DNA of 64,000 nucleotides from G965207335 sp965207335 (GCA_965207335.1 OZ242267.1:124001-188000), one strand, 5' to 3'. Positions 10,359-19,158 are shown, counted from the first letter of the stretch. Made by a program: numbers and translations. Notes: a model not told the origin generated them from the letters alone.

Positions 10359-11441
10359 ATGCTTAATAATAAAATCATATTTTTGTTGACATTCTTAATA
10401 TCTCTGGTATTTAGTTCTTGTTCACTATCTAATAACAATAAAGTTACATATAATCATGATACTATTGTTACTGGACTTAATCACCCTTGGTCTGTTATTT
10501 GGTTAGATGATAAGCGATTACTTATTAGTGAGAGAAATGGCGATTTATTGTTAATTAATAATGGTAAAAAAACTATCCTAAAATTGCCAATTTTTGATAT
10601 TTTTGTATATAATCAAGGAGGCTTATTAGACTTAGCTAAACATCCAGATTATGCTAATAATTCTTGGATTTATCTTAGTTATAGTGGCTATAACGATGAT
10701 AAAAATGGTGTTAGTACTAAACTAGCAAGATTTAAAATAAATAATAATATTATTAGTGATTGGCAAAACTTATATCAAGCAAAGCCATATATTGGTAGCT
10801 CACACCATTTTGGTGGTCGTATTGCATTTGATGATGATAATTATCTTTATTTGAGTGTGGGGGATAGAGGACGACGCCACTTAGCACAAAATACTAGCAC
10901 TGATATAGGTAAAATTTTACGCCTAAAAGATAATGGTGCAATACCTAAAAATAACCCTTTTAATAATGCTGTATTTTCATATGGTCATCGCAATATACAA
11001 GGCTTAATATGGTTTGATAATAATTTAATTGCTAACGAGCATGGTCCACAAGGCGGAGATGAACTCAACTATATTAAACGAGCACAGAATTATGGCTGGC
11101 CAATTATAACTTATGGTAAAGAATATGTAACTGGCATAAAAATAGGACAAGGAACACATAAAAAAGGTATAACACAACCAGCACATTATTGGATTCCTTC
11201 AATTGCCCCGTCTGGATTAGCAATATATCAGGGTGATAAATTTAAAAAATGGCATAATAACATATTAATAGGCTCACTTAAATTTAAGCAATTGGTTAGA
11301 CTTAAAATAAAAAATAAAAAAGTTATTGATGAAGAGCGTTTATTTGATGATATTTTTGGTCGTATTCGTGATGTAAAGGTTAGAAATGGAGAAGTTTATT
11401 TATTAATAGACAGTGCAAACGGCAGTTTAATTAAATTATGA
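10359..11441 (+). CDS. PQQ-dependent aldose sugar dehydrogenase-like lipoprotein (YliI/Asd family)
   Basis: A 360-residue protein from the ATG at 10359; an upstream in-frame TTG at 10341 falls in the duplicated tail of the previous gene and is unlikely. The N-terminus is a lipoprotein signal (LLTFLISLVFSSC, Cys about 21), so the enzyme should be lipid-anchored facing the periplasm. The body is the six-bladed GSDH/sorbosone-dehydrogenase propeller, with GLNHPWSV, GGLLDLAKHP, HHFGGRIAFD, GHRNIQGL and the GPQGGDELN motif typical of soluble aldose dehydrogenases that use PQQ and Ca2+. The substrate cannot be read from the sequence, and no pqq genes are in the window. Family assignment is firm; activity is inferred. 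Confidence 0.85.
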   Translation: MLNNKIIFLLTFLISLVFSSCSLSNNNKVTYNHDTIVTGLNHPWSVIWLDDKRLLISERNGDLLLINNGKKTILKLPIFDIFVYNQGGLLDLAKHPDYANNSWIYLSYSGYNDDKNGVSTKLARFKINNNIISDWQNLYQAKPYIGSSHHFGGRIAFDDDNYLYLSVGDRGRRHLAQNTSTDIGKILRLKDNGAIPKNNPFNNAVFSYGHRNIQGLIWFDNNLIANEHGPQGGDELNYIKRAQNYGWPIITYGKEYVTGIKIGQGTHKKGITQPAHYWIPSIAPSGLAIYQGDKFKKWHNNILIGSLKFKQLVRLKIKNKKVIDEERLFDDIFGRIRDVKVRNGEVYLLIDSANGSLIKL

Positions 11442-11489
11442 ATATTGCTTTGTTTATGTTAGTAGCACTGCTTTTTAGATTTGTAGGAT

Positions 11490-11523
11490 GAGATTGCCGC
11501 CTTTTACAAAGGCTAGCAATGAC
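11490..11523 (+). repeat. REP-like hairpin repeat (GAGATTGCC ... GCAATGAC)
   Basis: A short imperfect inverted repeat in the gap between the sugar dehydrogenase and the glycosylase gene. The outer arms ATTGC/GCAAT enclose a GCC...GGC inner stem. The same motif recurs at 16797, 16851, 16928, 61972, 62482, 62824 and 63334. The rest of the 11442-11630 gap shows nothing else I can name. Confidence 0.6.
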
Positions 11524-11630
11524 GATGTACATGTTTTAAGATTAGTAATTATTATCACTAATTCAGATTGTATTATCCTAAAATCACAAATACAATAGCC
11601 TAAGTAGCACCTTATAAGTTAAGTATTGTT

Positions 11631-12251
11631 TTAATATATTACTATGTCAGTATCAATTGAACGCCATAAAAACCAAGTAGCAACAGTGCGAAATGGTTGC
11701 CATTTTTTAGCTATTTGTATAATTTGTTTATTGCTTAATTTATGGTTTTTTGGTGCATAAATATTATTAATAGCACGCACTAATCCTAAATCTTTTATTG
11801 GAAAAATATCAGGCTCTAATAAATAAAATATTGCAAACATTTCAATAGTCCAAGAACCTATACCTTTAATGGTTATTAAATTATTGCTAATGTCTTTATA
11901 TGAATAGTTTTGCCAATAGCGTTTATTTATATTATTGCTAATAAAATAATTAGCTGTATTATGTATGTATTGTGCTTTTTGCTTTGATAATCCAAATGTT
12001 TTTAGTTTATCAATATCATATTTAAGTACAGTTTTTTGGTTAAGAGGCTTAATATTTTGATTAAGTTTTATCCAAACACTATCTGCTGCTTTTACTGATA
12101 TTTGTTGTCCTATAATTGCACGGATTAAGGTTATAAAAGCATTGTCACGGCCTTCTAACACTAAATTAGGGAATTGCTTAATAATTAATGCTAATTTATC
12201 ATCTTGGATGCTTAAATATTTAATAGCATCTTGCCAATAACTTGCTTGCAT
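11631..12251 (-). CDS. DNA-3-methyladenine glycosylase II family (HhH-GPD)
   Basis: A 206-residue HhH-GPD superfamily base-excision repair glycosylase, removing alkylated purines from DNA. The family features seen are AIIGQQIS (helix following the N-terminal segment), the helix-hairpin-helix ITIKGIGSWTIEMF and the catalytic loop FPIKDLGL, whose Asp is the conserved nucleophile-activating residue. There is no Fe-S cysteine cluster, which separates it from EndoIII/MutY. The length fits the short AlkA-like/MAG branch lacking the AlkA N-terminal domain. It is probably monocistronic on the minus strand, with a MITE end 19 bp upstream of its start. Confidence 0.85.
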   Translation of the reverse strand: MQASYWQDAIKYLSIQDDKLALIIKQFPNLVLEGRDNAFITLIRAIIGQQISVKAADSVWIKLNQNIKPLNQKTVLKYDIDKLKTFGLSKQKAQYIHNTANYFISNNINKRYWQNYSYKDISNNLITIKGIGSWTIEMFAIFYLLEPDIFPIKDLGLVRAINNIYAPKNHKLSNKQIIQIAKKWQPFRTVATWFLWRSIDTDIVIY

Positions 12252-12269
12252 ATTTTTTATTATGTACCT

Positions 12270-12286
12270 GAGGCCTTTGCATAAAT
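12270..12286 (+). repeat. Solo MITE terminal repeat (GAGGCCTTTGCATAAAT)
   Basis: One end of the GAGACCTTTGCATAAA element family (one substitution), lying downstream of argF. An inverted mate at 13273-13289 sits on the other side of argF. Confidence 0.55.
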
Positions 12287-12366
12287 CTTTATAATTAAAG
12301 TATTTTAATATAATTGCATGGGATAAAAGTGGTAATTATACAGTGGCTTAATGAAGTAGTTTTATT

Positions 12367-13272
12367 TTAGATATGGTTTGTTAAATATAACAATAATGCT
12401 TTTTGTACATGGAGACGGTTTTCTGCCTCTTGAAACACTAAGCTTTGCTTACCGTCTATAACATTATCGCTAACCTCTTTGCCTCTATATGCAGGTAAAC
12501 AGTGCATAAAAACAGCATCAGGATTTGCTAATGCCATTAGTTTAGTATTCACTTGATAGTTGTGAAAATGTTGTTCTTTTTGTTGTTGGTTTTGTTCTTG
12601 TCCCATGCTTGCCCAAACATCTGTTACTACTACATCAGCATTTTTACAAGCATCTTCTGCATTAAGACAAATATTTACATTATTTTTATAAGTTGTAATA
12701 ATTTTTTTTTGAATTTGGTGGTTTTTTGGTGTAGCAATATTTAGTTGAAAATTACATAATTTTGATGCTTGTATATAAGTTTTACAGACATTATTACCAT
12801 CACCGACCCAAGCTATAGTTTTGCCTTGAATATCACCTCTATGCTCATAATATGTCATTAAATCAGCTAATAATTGGCACGGATGAGACTCATTTGATAA
12901 GGCATTAATAACTGGTTTTTGTGAGTTTTTGGCAAACTTGATAATATCATTATGACTGGATATTCTAAGTATAATCACATCGACCATAGAGCTAATTACC
13001 TTAGCACTATCTGCTATGGTTTCATTCCTACCTAAATGGCTATCCCTATTTGCTAAAAATATTGCATTACCTCCTAATTGAGTAATACCAGCTTCAAAAG
13101 ATACTCTGGTTCTAGTAGATGGCTTATCAAATATCATAAGCAAAGTTTTATTTACCAAAGTTGTATTTATAATGTCAGATTTATATTGTTTTTTTAATTT
13201 AATAGCATTATCAATAATTAATTGATAAGTTTTGTAATCAATATCATCTAAGTTTATAAAATGTTTAGTCAT
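12367..13272 (-). CDS. argF: Ornithine carbamoyltransferase
   Basis: A 301-residue enzyme forming citrulline from ornithine and carbamoyl phosphate in arginine synthesis, cytoplasmic. The carbamoyl-phosphate loop STRTR is at 52-56 followed by VSFE; HPCQ is at 130-133 (catalytic His); the HCLPAYRG ornithine-site motif lies near the C-terminus. Length is normal for anabolic OTCase. It follows argD on the minus strand with only a 15-nt spacer, so the two are very likely co-transcribed. The spacer is occupied by a MITE-type terminal repeat and no Shine-Dalgarno sequence is visible in it, so translation may depend on coupling to argD. Confidence 0.95.
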   Translation of the reverse strand: MTKHFINLDDIDYKTYQLIIDNAIKLKKQYKSDIINTTLVNKTLLMIFDKPSTRTRVSFEAGITQLGGNAIFLANRDSHLGRNETIADSAKVISSMVDVIILRISSHNDIIKFAKNSQKPVINALSNESHPCQLLADLMTYYEHRGDIQGKTIAWVGDGNNVCKTYIQASKLCNFQLNIATPKNHQIQKKIITTYKNNVNICLNAEDACKNADVVVTDVWASMGQEQNQQQKEQHFHNYQVNTKLMALANPDAVFMHCLPAYRGKEVSDNVIDGKQSLVFQEAENRLHVQKALLLYLTNHI

Positions 13273-13289
13273 ATTTATGCAAAGGTCTC
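13273..13289 (-). repeat. Solo MITE terminal repeat forming the argD-argF spacer
   Basis: The reverse complement reads GAGACCTTTGCATAAAT. It fills the argD-argF spacer, overlapping the last two bases of the argD stop codon and ending one base before the argF ATG. It is the inverted mate of 12270-12286, so argF is bracketed by facing element ends. Confidence 0.6.
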
Positions 13290-14445
13290 ATAACAGCCTA
13301 ATTAGTTTATAAAGTTTAGTTATTAGTAGGTTTATTTCTGATTTATTAATTATAAGAGGAGGTAATAATCTAATATTTTCTTTATTTACACTTATTAAAA
13401 ATTTTAATTTTAGAGCATTATTTAGTAGTTCTGGATATTCTTTATCTAAACTAATACCAATCATTAAACCTTTGGCTCTAATATTTTTTATAATCTTTAA
13501 TGGCGCTAATATTTTTTGTGCTTGAGATATAAAATACTTAGACATTTTATTAACATTGGCAATAATATTATCTTGCTCTATAATATTTAATACACTAAGT
13601 CCAACAGCACTAGATAGTGGATTTCCAGCAAATGTAGAACCGTGTGAGCCTGGTTTAAATAATTTAGCTACCTTAGCACCGCCAATACAAGCACCAATAG
13701 GGATGCCATTGCCTAAGCCTTTAGCTATTGTTAAAATATCAGGTTTTATGTTATTGTATTGGTGGCAAAACATAGCCCCTGTTCTAGCTATTCCAGTTTG
13801 TATTTCGTCTAAAATAAACAGCCAATTATTATTTTTGCATATTGCACTGACTTTGTTTAAATAGTTTTCATCAGGGATAATAATGCCTTTTTCTCCCAGT
13901 ATTGGCTCTAACATAATAGCAACTACATTAGGATTATTTTTATATTTATTAATAGCAGCAATATCATTAAAATTTATATGCTCAAAACCTTCTAATAATG
14001 GGTAAAAACCAGATTTTATTTTATTAGTTCCAGTAGCAGATAATGTTGCCATAGTTCTACCGTGAAAGCTATCATTACTAGTTAAAATTATGGGTTTTTT
14101 AATGTTGAGTTTTTCTGCGTATAATCTTGTTAGTTTAATAGCACTTTCATTTGCCTCAGCACCAGAATTAGCAAAATAAACCTTTTCTAATGTGCTTAAT
14201 TCAATTAGTTTTTTGGCAAGCTTTTCTTGATTTTCTATATGGTATAAATTAGAGGTATGAATTAAGGTTTGGCTTTGTTTGCAAATTGTTTCGCTAATTT
14301 TTTGATGACAATGCCCTAAACCAACAACACCAATACCTGATATAGCATCTAAATATTGGTTATTATCATTGTCTGTTAAAAAGCAACCCTTACCACTTGC
14401 AAAATAAACATCTAAGGGGGCATAATTATTAAATAAATAGGACAT
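13288..14445 (-). CDS. argD: Acetylornithine aminotransferase
   Basis: A 385-residue class-III PLP aminotransferase converting N-acetylglutamate semialdehyde to acetylornithine (arginine pathway; family members also act in lysine synthesis). Visible motifs are the N-terminal SGIGVVGLGHCH, ANSGAEANE, SFHGRT, DEIQTGIARTG (PLP-ring Asp) and TIAKGLGNGIPIGA with the PLP lysine. Length and motif order match ArgD rather than GabT or BioA. It is the first gene of an argD-argF minus-strand pair. A further partial element end (GAGACCTTTGAG) lies about 40 bp upstream of its start. Confidence 0.93.
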   Translation of the reverse strand: MSYLFNNYAPLDVYFASGKGCFLTDNDNNQYLDAISGIGVVGLGHCHQKISETICKQSQTLIHTSNLYHIENQEKLAKKLIELSTLEKVYFANSGAEANESAIKLTRLYAEKLNIKKPIILTSNDSFHGRTMATLSATGTNKIKSGFYPLLEGFEHINFNDIAAINKYKNNPNVVAIMLEPILGEKGIIIPDENYLNKVSAICKNNNWLFILDEIQTGIARTGAMFCHQYNNIKPDILTIAKGLGNGIPIGACIGGAKVAKLFKPGSHGSTFAGNPLSSAVGLSVLNIIEQDNIIANVNKMSKYFISQAQKILAPLKIIKNIRAKGLMIGISLDKEYPELLNNALKLKFLISVNKENIRLLPPLIINKSEINLLITKLYKLIRLL

Positions 14446-14524
14446 AATATTAAAAAACTGATAAATATATTGTTAATTATGCTTTTATGAGACCTTTGAG
14501 TCTCTTTATAAGAGTTTTAACCAA

Positions 14525-14728
14525 TTAACTATTATAAGTTAATGCTGGTGACATTTTTTCGTTTATTTTATCAATTTCTCTTTTGTAAGATTCAAAAAAG
14601 TGTCCAGCTGGCGGATTTAGCCAATCTTTATAAGAAAATCCATTTTCATCAGTATATTCTTTAAATTGTTTTTGAAGGATAATTTTTTTTGCACTTAATG
14701 CATTATTTTCTTTGCTGACAACATCCAT
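14525..14728 (-). CDS. Small conserved-looking protein of unknown function (67 aa)
   Basis: I do not recognise this protein. It is 67 residues, hydrophilic, with no signal peptide, membrane segment or cysteine, and a central GFSYKDWLNPPAGHFFESYK stretch rich in aromatics. A good Shine-Dalgarno (TAGGAG) lies 7-8 nt before the ATG at 14728, which supports translation. It stands alone between argD and hpf on the minus strand, with an AT-rich upstream region. Probably a real small cytoplasmic protein; function unknown. Confidence 0.6.
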   Translation of the reverse strand: MDVVSKENNALSAKKIILQKQFKEYTDENGFSYKDWLNPPAGHFFESYKREIDKINEKMSPALTYNS

Positions 14729-15052
14729 ATTTTGCTCCTAAATAAAAAAAACTATTAGGGTATATTATATATAAATTATTTTTTTAAAATAGTATTTATT
14801 TTTTGTCAATATTAAAGTATGATAAAGTTGTAGGCAGTAATATTTTTTTATAACATTTAAGATGGTTGTGTAGTAATTTAAAATTAGATAGTATAGCTAA
14901 GGTAGTTTTTAAATAAATAATATTGAAGAAACTACTTAATAGTTAAAAAGTATTATTATGTACACAAATACCTAGTACAGTTAAAATAATACCTTGTATT
15001 ACTGATAGTTTTAGAGTGCTATATAATAGTCTATTCTTTGGGAGTAGAATGT
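14729..15052. other. Intergenic region between divergent small gene and hpf
   Basis: Very AT-rich. It carries outward Shine-Dalgarno sites at both ends, a partial copy of the interspersed TTAAAAAGTA repeat at about 14937-14962, and a TATAAT box at 15022-15027 that could be the -10 element for hpf. I could not find a well-spaced -35 partner. No ORF or RNA gene is evident. Confidence 0.4.
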
Positions 15053-15343
15053 ATGCGTTTAAATATTTCAGGACATCATGTAGAAATTACTCAATCTTTA
15101 AGAGATTATTCAGAAGACAAGTTTAATAAAATTAAATCTAATTTTGATAATATAATTAATATAGATTTGGTATTAGCAGTAGAAAAAAATATTCAAAAAG
15201 CAGAAGCAGTATTACATATGAGAGGTACTAATATGTTTGCTAAGGTTCAAAGTGATGACATGTACCATTCTATTTTAGAATTAGTAAAAAAATTAGAATC
15301 TCAAATTATTAAATATAAAGAAAAAGTTAACAAATACAGATAA
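15053..15343 (+). CDS. hpf: Ribosome hibernation promoting factor (short HPF/YfiA type)
   Basis: A 96-residue sigma-54-modulation/S30EA family protein that binds the 30S decoding centre during stationary phase. The ATG at 15053 is chosen over the in-frame TTG at 15038 because GGAG at 15041-15044 sits 8 nt before it and the family starts MRLNISG. The sequence GHHVEIT.SLRDY..DKFNKI, the alternating beta-strand region and C-terminal DMYHSILELVKKLESQIIKYKEK match the short form without the dimerising C-terminal domain. It stands upstream of mgtE and 80 nt from it. It is not linked here to rpoN, its neighbour in many gammaproteobacteria. Confidence 0.88.
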   Translation: MRLNISGHHVEITQSLRDYSEDKFNKIKSNFDNIINIDLVLAVEKNIQKAEAVLHMRGTNMFAKVQSDDMYHSILELVKKLESQIIKYKEKVNKYR

Positions 15344-15423
15344 AAAGCATTATAAAACACAAGTGCTAACTTACTAATATAAAGAGACTATAATAAATAT
15401 TCTTGCATAAGGTATAATTTAGT

Positions 15424-16782
15424 ATGCAAGAAAATTTAGAACAATTATTTGATGAAAATTTAGAAAAGTTAATAGTAATATTACAAAGCGATGAGCCTAA
15501 TAATAATGCTATTGACAATACTATAAAATTATTCCATCAAAGTGAGTTGGCACTTCTTGTTGAATCTGTACCTCCAAAGTTTAGAACACTATTGTTAAGA
15601 AATTTTAGTCCTGAACAAGAATCAAATATAATCAAAGATTTGAATAAAGAAGTGCAAATTGAAATCATCAATGAAATGAGTATTGATGAGTTGGTACGGG
15701 CTACCAAAAATCTTGACTTAGATGATATGGCTGATATTATCCCCAATTTACCTAAGTCAGTTTTACATAATTTATTACTAACCTTAGATATTAATCGTAG
15801 AGAGCATTTAGCTAGAGTTTTGTCGTATTCTAAAAGTTCAGCAGGCGGGTTAATGAATACTGATATTATTACAGTTCGAATAGGGATTACTGTTTATACT
15901 GTTCTGCGATATTTACGCTTGTTAAAAGTAATGCCTAAGGATACTGATAAAATTTTTGTTGTTGATAGTAGTTATAAATTTGTAGGCTCAATTTATGTTG
16001 CAGATATTATTACTAAGGACCCAAAATTCAACATAGAGCCATTAATAGAGTATGAAAACACTATTATTGATGCTAATATGAGTGCAACAGAAGTTGCTAA
16101 TATGTTTGCATCTAGGGATTTAATATCTAGCCCTGTTATTGATAGTGATAAGCAATTAATTGGACGAATTACCATTGATGATGTAGTAGATGTTATTAAA
16201 TCTCAAGCCGAGCAATCCGTGATGTCTATGGCTGGTTTAGATGAAGAAGATGATTTATTTGCCCCTGTGTTTGAAAGTGCAAATCGCCGTGTTATTTGGT
16301 TATTTGTCAATTTAATTACCGCTTTTATTGCCGTGTTTGTCATTGGTTTGTTTGAAGCAACATTACAAGAAAAAATTGCACTAGCAATTTTAATGCCTAT
16401 TGTTGCAAGTATGGGTGGTATTGCAGGTACACAAACATTGATTTTATTTACCAGAGGTATTGCTACTAATAAAATTAGTCGAGCAAATATGCGTTGGTTA
16501 TTCAGCAAAGAATTAGGAATTGGGGCTATCAACGGTGTTATTTGGTCATTTTTTATTGGAGTTGCGGTTTATTTATGGTTTGGAGACATTCAATTAAGTT
16601 ATGTTATCGCTGCCGCAGTAAGCATCAATTTATTTTTTGCGGCCGCTAGTGGTGCGCTTTTACCTTTATTTTTGATAAGATTAAAAATTGACCCAGCTTT
16701 AGCAGGGGGTGTCGTACTAACCACAATTACTGATGTTATTGGTTTTACAGCATTTTTAGGTTTAGCCAGTATTTTTATTTAG
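15424..16782 (+). CDS. mgtE: Magnesium transporter MgtE
   Basis: A 452-residue inner-membrane Mg2+ channel. The cytoplasmic N domain of helical superhelix type covers about 1-130 (LLLRNFSPEQE, DDMADIIPNLP). Two CBS domains follow at about 130-255, including SAGGLMNTDIITV. A C-terminal pore domain has five hydrophobic segments and the family motif PIVASMGGIAGTQTL. Length is standard. The Mg2+-sensing N/CBS region is expected to close the pore when cytosolic Mg2+ is adequate. It appears to be transcribed from its own promoter or with hpf. Confidence 0.93.
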   Translation: MQENLEQLFDENLEKLIVILQSDEPNNNAIDNTIKLFHQSELALLVESVPPKFRTLLLRNFSPEQESNIIKDLNKEVQIEIINEMSIDELVRATKNLDLDDMADIIPNLPKSVLHNLLLTLDINRREHLARVLSYSKSSAGGLMNTDIITVRIGITVYTVLRYLRLLKVMPKDTDKIFVVDSSYKFVGSIYVADIITKDPKFNIEPLIEYENTIIDANMSATEVANMFASRDLISSPVIDSDKQLIGRITIDDVVDVIKSQAEQSVMSMAGLDEEDDLFAPVFESANRRVIWLFVNLITAFIAVFVIGLFEATLQEKIALAILMPIVASMGGIAGTQTLILFTRGIATNKISRANMRWLFSKELGIGAINGVIWSFFIGVAVYLWFGDIQLSYVIAAAVSINLFFAAASGALLPLFLIRLKIDPALAGGVVLTTITDVIGFTAFLGLASIFI

Positions 16783-17205
16783 ATTTAGCACCCACCGTCA
16801 TTGCAAGCCTTGATAAAGGCGTGGCAATCTCATCTTAAAACACACCCACCGTCATTGCGAGCCTTGATAAAGGCGTGGCAATCTCATCTTACAGGTGCGG
16901 TGTAATTGAATAATAGTATAATTGCCTGAGATTGCCACACACTAAAAAGCAGTGCTCGCAATGACAAGGACAGATTGCAAATCATAACAGGCAAGGCTTG
17001 TTATAACATTTAAAAAACAGTGTTCGCAATGATGGTAGGCATAATTCCAATTCTTTATTCTTAGTACTTTTTTTAAATCACATCGCGAATGTCTCATAAC
17101 AAAAATATATATTACAAGCACAATGTCTATATGGGGAGTTTGAGGGGCAGTTGTACGGTGAATTGTAATGAAAAAACTAGTTCTGCCCCTCAATTAAAAA
17201 ACAAG
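16783..17205. repeat. Noncoding repeat cluster downstream of mgtE
   Basis: Holds two tandem REP-like copies 54 bp apart (16797-16834 and 16851-16888, GTCATTGC...GGCAATCTC), an inverted REP-like copy (16928-16965), a partial one near 17011-17035, and one copy of the 'GAGGGGCAG' module (17085-17193). The minus-strand ORF at 16942-17193 lies wholly in these repeats and is not called. Confidence 0.7.
17140..17193. repeat. GAGGGGCAG stem-loop ending the repeat module
   Basis: Perfect 11-bp arms TTGAGGGGCAG (17140-17150) and CTGCCCCTCAA (17183-17193) enclose a 32-nt loop. Related copies end near 62163, 62675 and 63015. It lies just past the stop codon of the phosphomannomutase gene and could also act as a transcription terminator for it. 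Confidence 0.55.
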
Positions 17206-18600
17206 CTAAAAATCAAATGGGCATAACCCCTTTGATTTTATAATACCTGCTTTTATAAGCCAGTTTTTAAATTTATCTTGGATTTTTATTAAGTCTTGTT
17301 TATTATTAGCCTCAAATCTAAGTACTAGGCAAGCAGTGGTATTTGACGGACGAACTAAGCCCCAAGAATTATTAGGCAAGTCTATTCTAATACCGTCAAT
17401 ATCGTTAATATATTTTTCTTCAAAGGGAATATTTTTTATTAATTTTTCCATAGCCATAAATTGTTCACCTTGTTTATCAAAATCAATATTTATTTCTGGG
17501 GTATTAATAGTATTAGGCAATTCATTAAAAATCTGAGCACAAGTTTTATTACTATTAGATAATATTTCTAATAATCTAGCACCAGTGTATAAAGCATCAT
17601 CAAAGCCAAACCATCTATCATTAAAAAATATATGCCCTGACATTTCACCTGCTAATTTTGCCTTAGTTTGTTGCATTTTAGCTTTAATGAATGAATGTCC
17701 TGTTCTACACATTATTGCATTACCGCCATGTTTTTTAATAATTTCTGGTAATACATTAGAGCATTTAACATCAAAAACTATATTAGCATTATCATTGTGT
17801 TTTAATACCTCTTTAGCATATAACATTAACTGCCTATCAGCCCGTATAATATTGCCTTTATTATCAATTAAACCTAATCTATCTCCATCACCGTCAAAAG
17901 CTATGCCAAAATCAGCATTATTTAATAATACTGCTTTTTTTAAGTCTGTTAAACTAGCTTCATCACTAGGATTAGGATGATGATTTGGAAAATTACCGTC
18001 AATACTACAATACAATTCTAACACTTTAGCACCTAAAGATTTATATAGTTTAGGGGCAATAATACTTGATGCACCATTGCCACAATCAATAACTATCGTA
18101 AGTGGTTTTTTTAATTTAATAGTATTATAAATAGCTTGCAAATAATTATCACTAATATCAATTTGGCTACTACTGCCAGAGCCTTGTTGATAGTCATTAC
18201 TTATAATAGTTTGATATAACTCTTGTATGCCGTCACCTGCTAAAGTGTTTCCTGCTATAACAATTTTAAAACCGTTATATTGTGGTGGATTATGACTACC
18301 TGTTATCATTACCCCTGTTGTAGCTGTGGTAGTTTTAGTGGCAAAATATAATACAGGAGTAGGGCATACACCAATATCCATTATATGACAACCGCTTTTT
18401 TTTAGTCCAGCTATTAAATAATTCCTTAATTGTGGGCTAGATAATCTACCATCTCTTGCTATTACAATATCTCTTTGTCCTGCTTTAATGGATTTAGTCC
18501 CTATTGCCATGCCAATTTGTTCCACAGTTTTTTTATCAAGCTCGGTATTTACTATGCCTCTAATGTCGTATGCTTTAAAAATTGCTTGTTTGTCATTCAT
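17206..18600 (-). CDS. Phosphomannomutase/phosphoglucomutase (AlgC/PMM-PGM type)
   Basis: A 464-residue alpha-D-phosphohexomutase interconverting 6- and 1-phosphates of mannose or glucose for polysaccharide and LPS precursors. The domain order is complete: phosphoserine loop TGSHNPP with Ser102, metal-binding DGDGDRLG, sugar-recognition GEMSGHIFF, and a phosphate-contacting C-terminal RPSNTTACLVLRFEA. The length matches Pseudomonas AlgC rather than the longer Pgm. The gene stands alone on the minus strand with a short MITE upstream. Confidence 0.9.
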   Translation of the reverse strand: MNDKQAIFKAYDIRGIVNTELDKKTVEQIGMAIGTKSIKAGQRDIVIARDGRLSSPQLRNYLIAGLKKSGCHIMDIGVCPTPVLYFATKTTTATTGVMITGSHNPPQYNGFKIVIAGNTLAGDGIQELYQTIISNDYQQGSGSSSQIDISDNYLQAIYNTIKLKKPLTIVIDCGNGASSIIAPKLYKSLGAKVLELYCSIDGNFPNHHPNPSDEASLTDLKKAVLLNNADFGIAFDGDGDRLGLIDNKGNIIRADRQLMLYAKEVLKHNDNANIVFDVKCSNVLPEIIKKHGGNAIMCRTGHSFIKAKMQQTKAKLAGEMSGHIFFNDRWFGFDDALYTGARLLEILSNSNKTCAQIFNELPNTINTPEINIDFDKQGEQFMAMEKLIKNIPFEEKYINDIDGIRIDLPNNSWGLVRPSNTTACLVLRFEANNKQDLIKIQDKFKNWLIKAGIIKSKGLCPFDF

Positions 18601-18666
18601 ATGGCAATATAATGAGTTTTTAGGTGGTTATTTTAGTAGTAACATAAAAATTACTATAATTTTAAT

Positions 18667-18734
18667 GAGATCTTTGCATAAATATAGATGATTAACAGAA
18701 TTCTGATGATTATTCATGTTTATACAAAGCTCTC
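18667..18734. mobile_element. Short MITE (68 bp) with GAGATCTTTGC ends
   Basis: Imperfect terminal inverted repeats (GAGATCTTTGCATAAA and TTTATACAAAGCTCTC) enclose the same internal words (ATTCTGATGATTATTCATG) seen in the longer copies. TTAAT flanks both sides (18662-18666 and 18735-18739), consistent with a 5-bp target duplication. It encodes nothing. Confidence 0.7.
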
Positions 18735-18780
18735 TTAATAAAGCAGTATAATAGTTTTTTTATATGGCTATTTTAACATT

Positions 18781-19158
18781 TTGATAACAGAAAAATTTAC
18801 TATAACTTTAATAAAAGGTGATTATGCCTATTTAAAAAAAACTGATAACACAGGTTGCGGTAGTTGTGACGCAAATAGTACCTGCGGTGTTGGAATACTA
18901 ACAAAATATTTTAGCTCTTATAAAATTAGACAACCACTACAAAAAGGACAAAAAATAGGCGATGTAATAACCCTTAAAATATCAGAAAAAGAGCTTTTTT
19001 ACCGTGCTACTCAATTATATATTTTGCCATTATTAGCCCTATTTTTAGGTGCTATTATTGCTAAGGAAATATTCCCAGCACAAGATATATGGCAAATAGT
19101 TTTTGGCTCATTTGGGTTTTGCCTTAGTTTTATTTTATTAAAATTCATAAAAAACTAA
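18781..19158 (+). CDS. rseC: RseC/MucC-type SoxR-reducing / sigma-E regulator family protein
   Basis: A 125-residue membrane protein. The N-terminal domain carries the RseC cysteine cluster (CGSCDANSTCGVG, residues about 26-38), followed by two hydrophobic helices at about 80-96 and 101-120. In other gammaproteobacteria RseC helps reduce SoxR or positively affects sigma-E. The family assignment rests on the Cys motif, the two-TM layout and length. The best start is TTG at 18781; no ATG or clear ribosome site is nearby. rpoE, rseA and rseB are not adjacent, so its regulatory partners cannot be judged here. Confidence 0.75.
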   Translation: MITEKFTITLIKGDYAYLKKTDNTGCGSCDANSTCGVGILTKYFSSYKIRQPLQKGQKIGDVITLKISEKELFYRATQLYILPLLALFLGAIIAKEIFPAQDIWQIVFGSFGFCLSFILLKFIKN

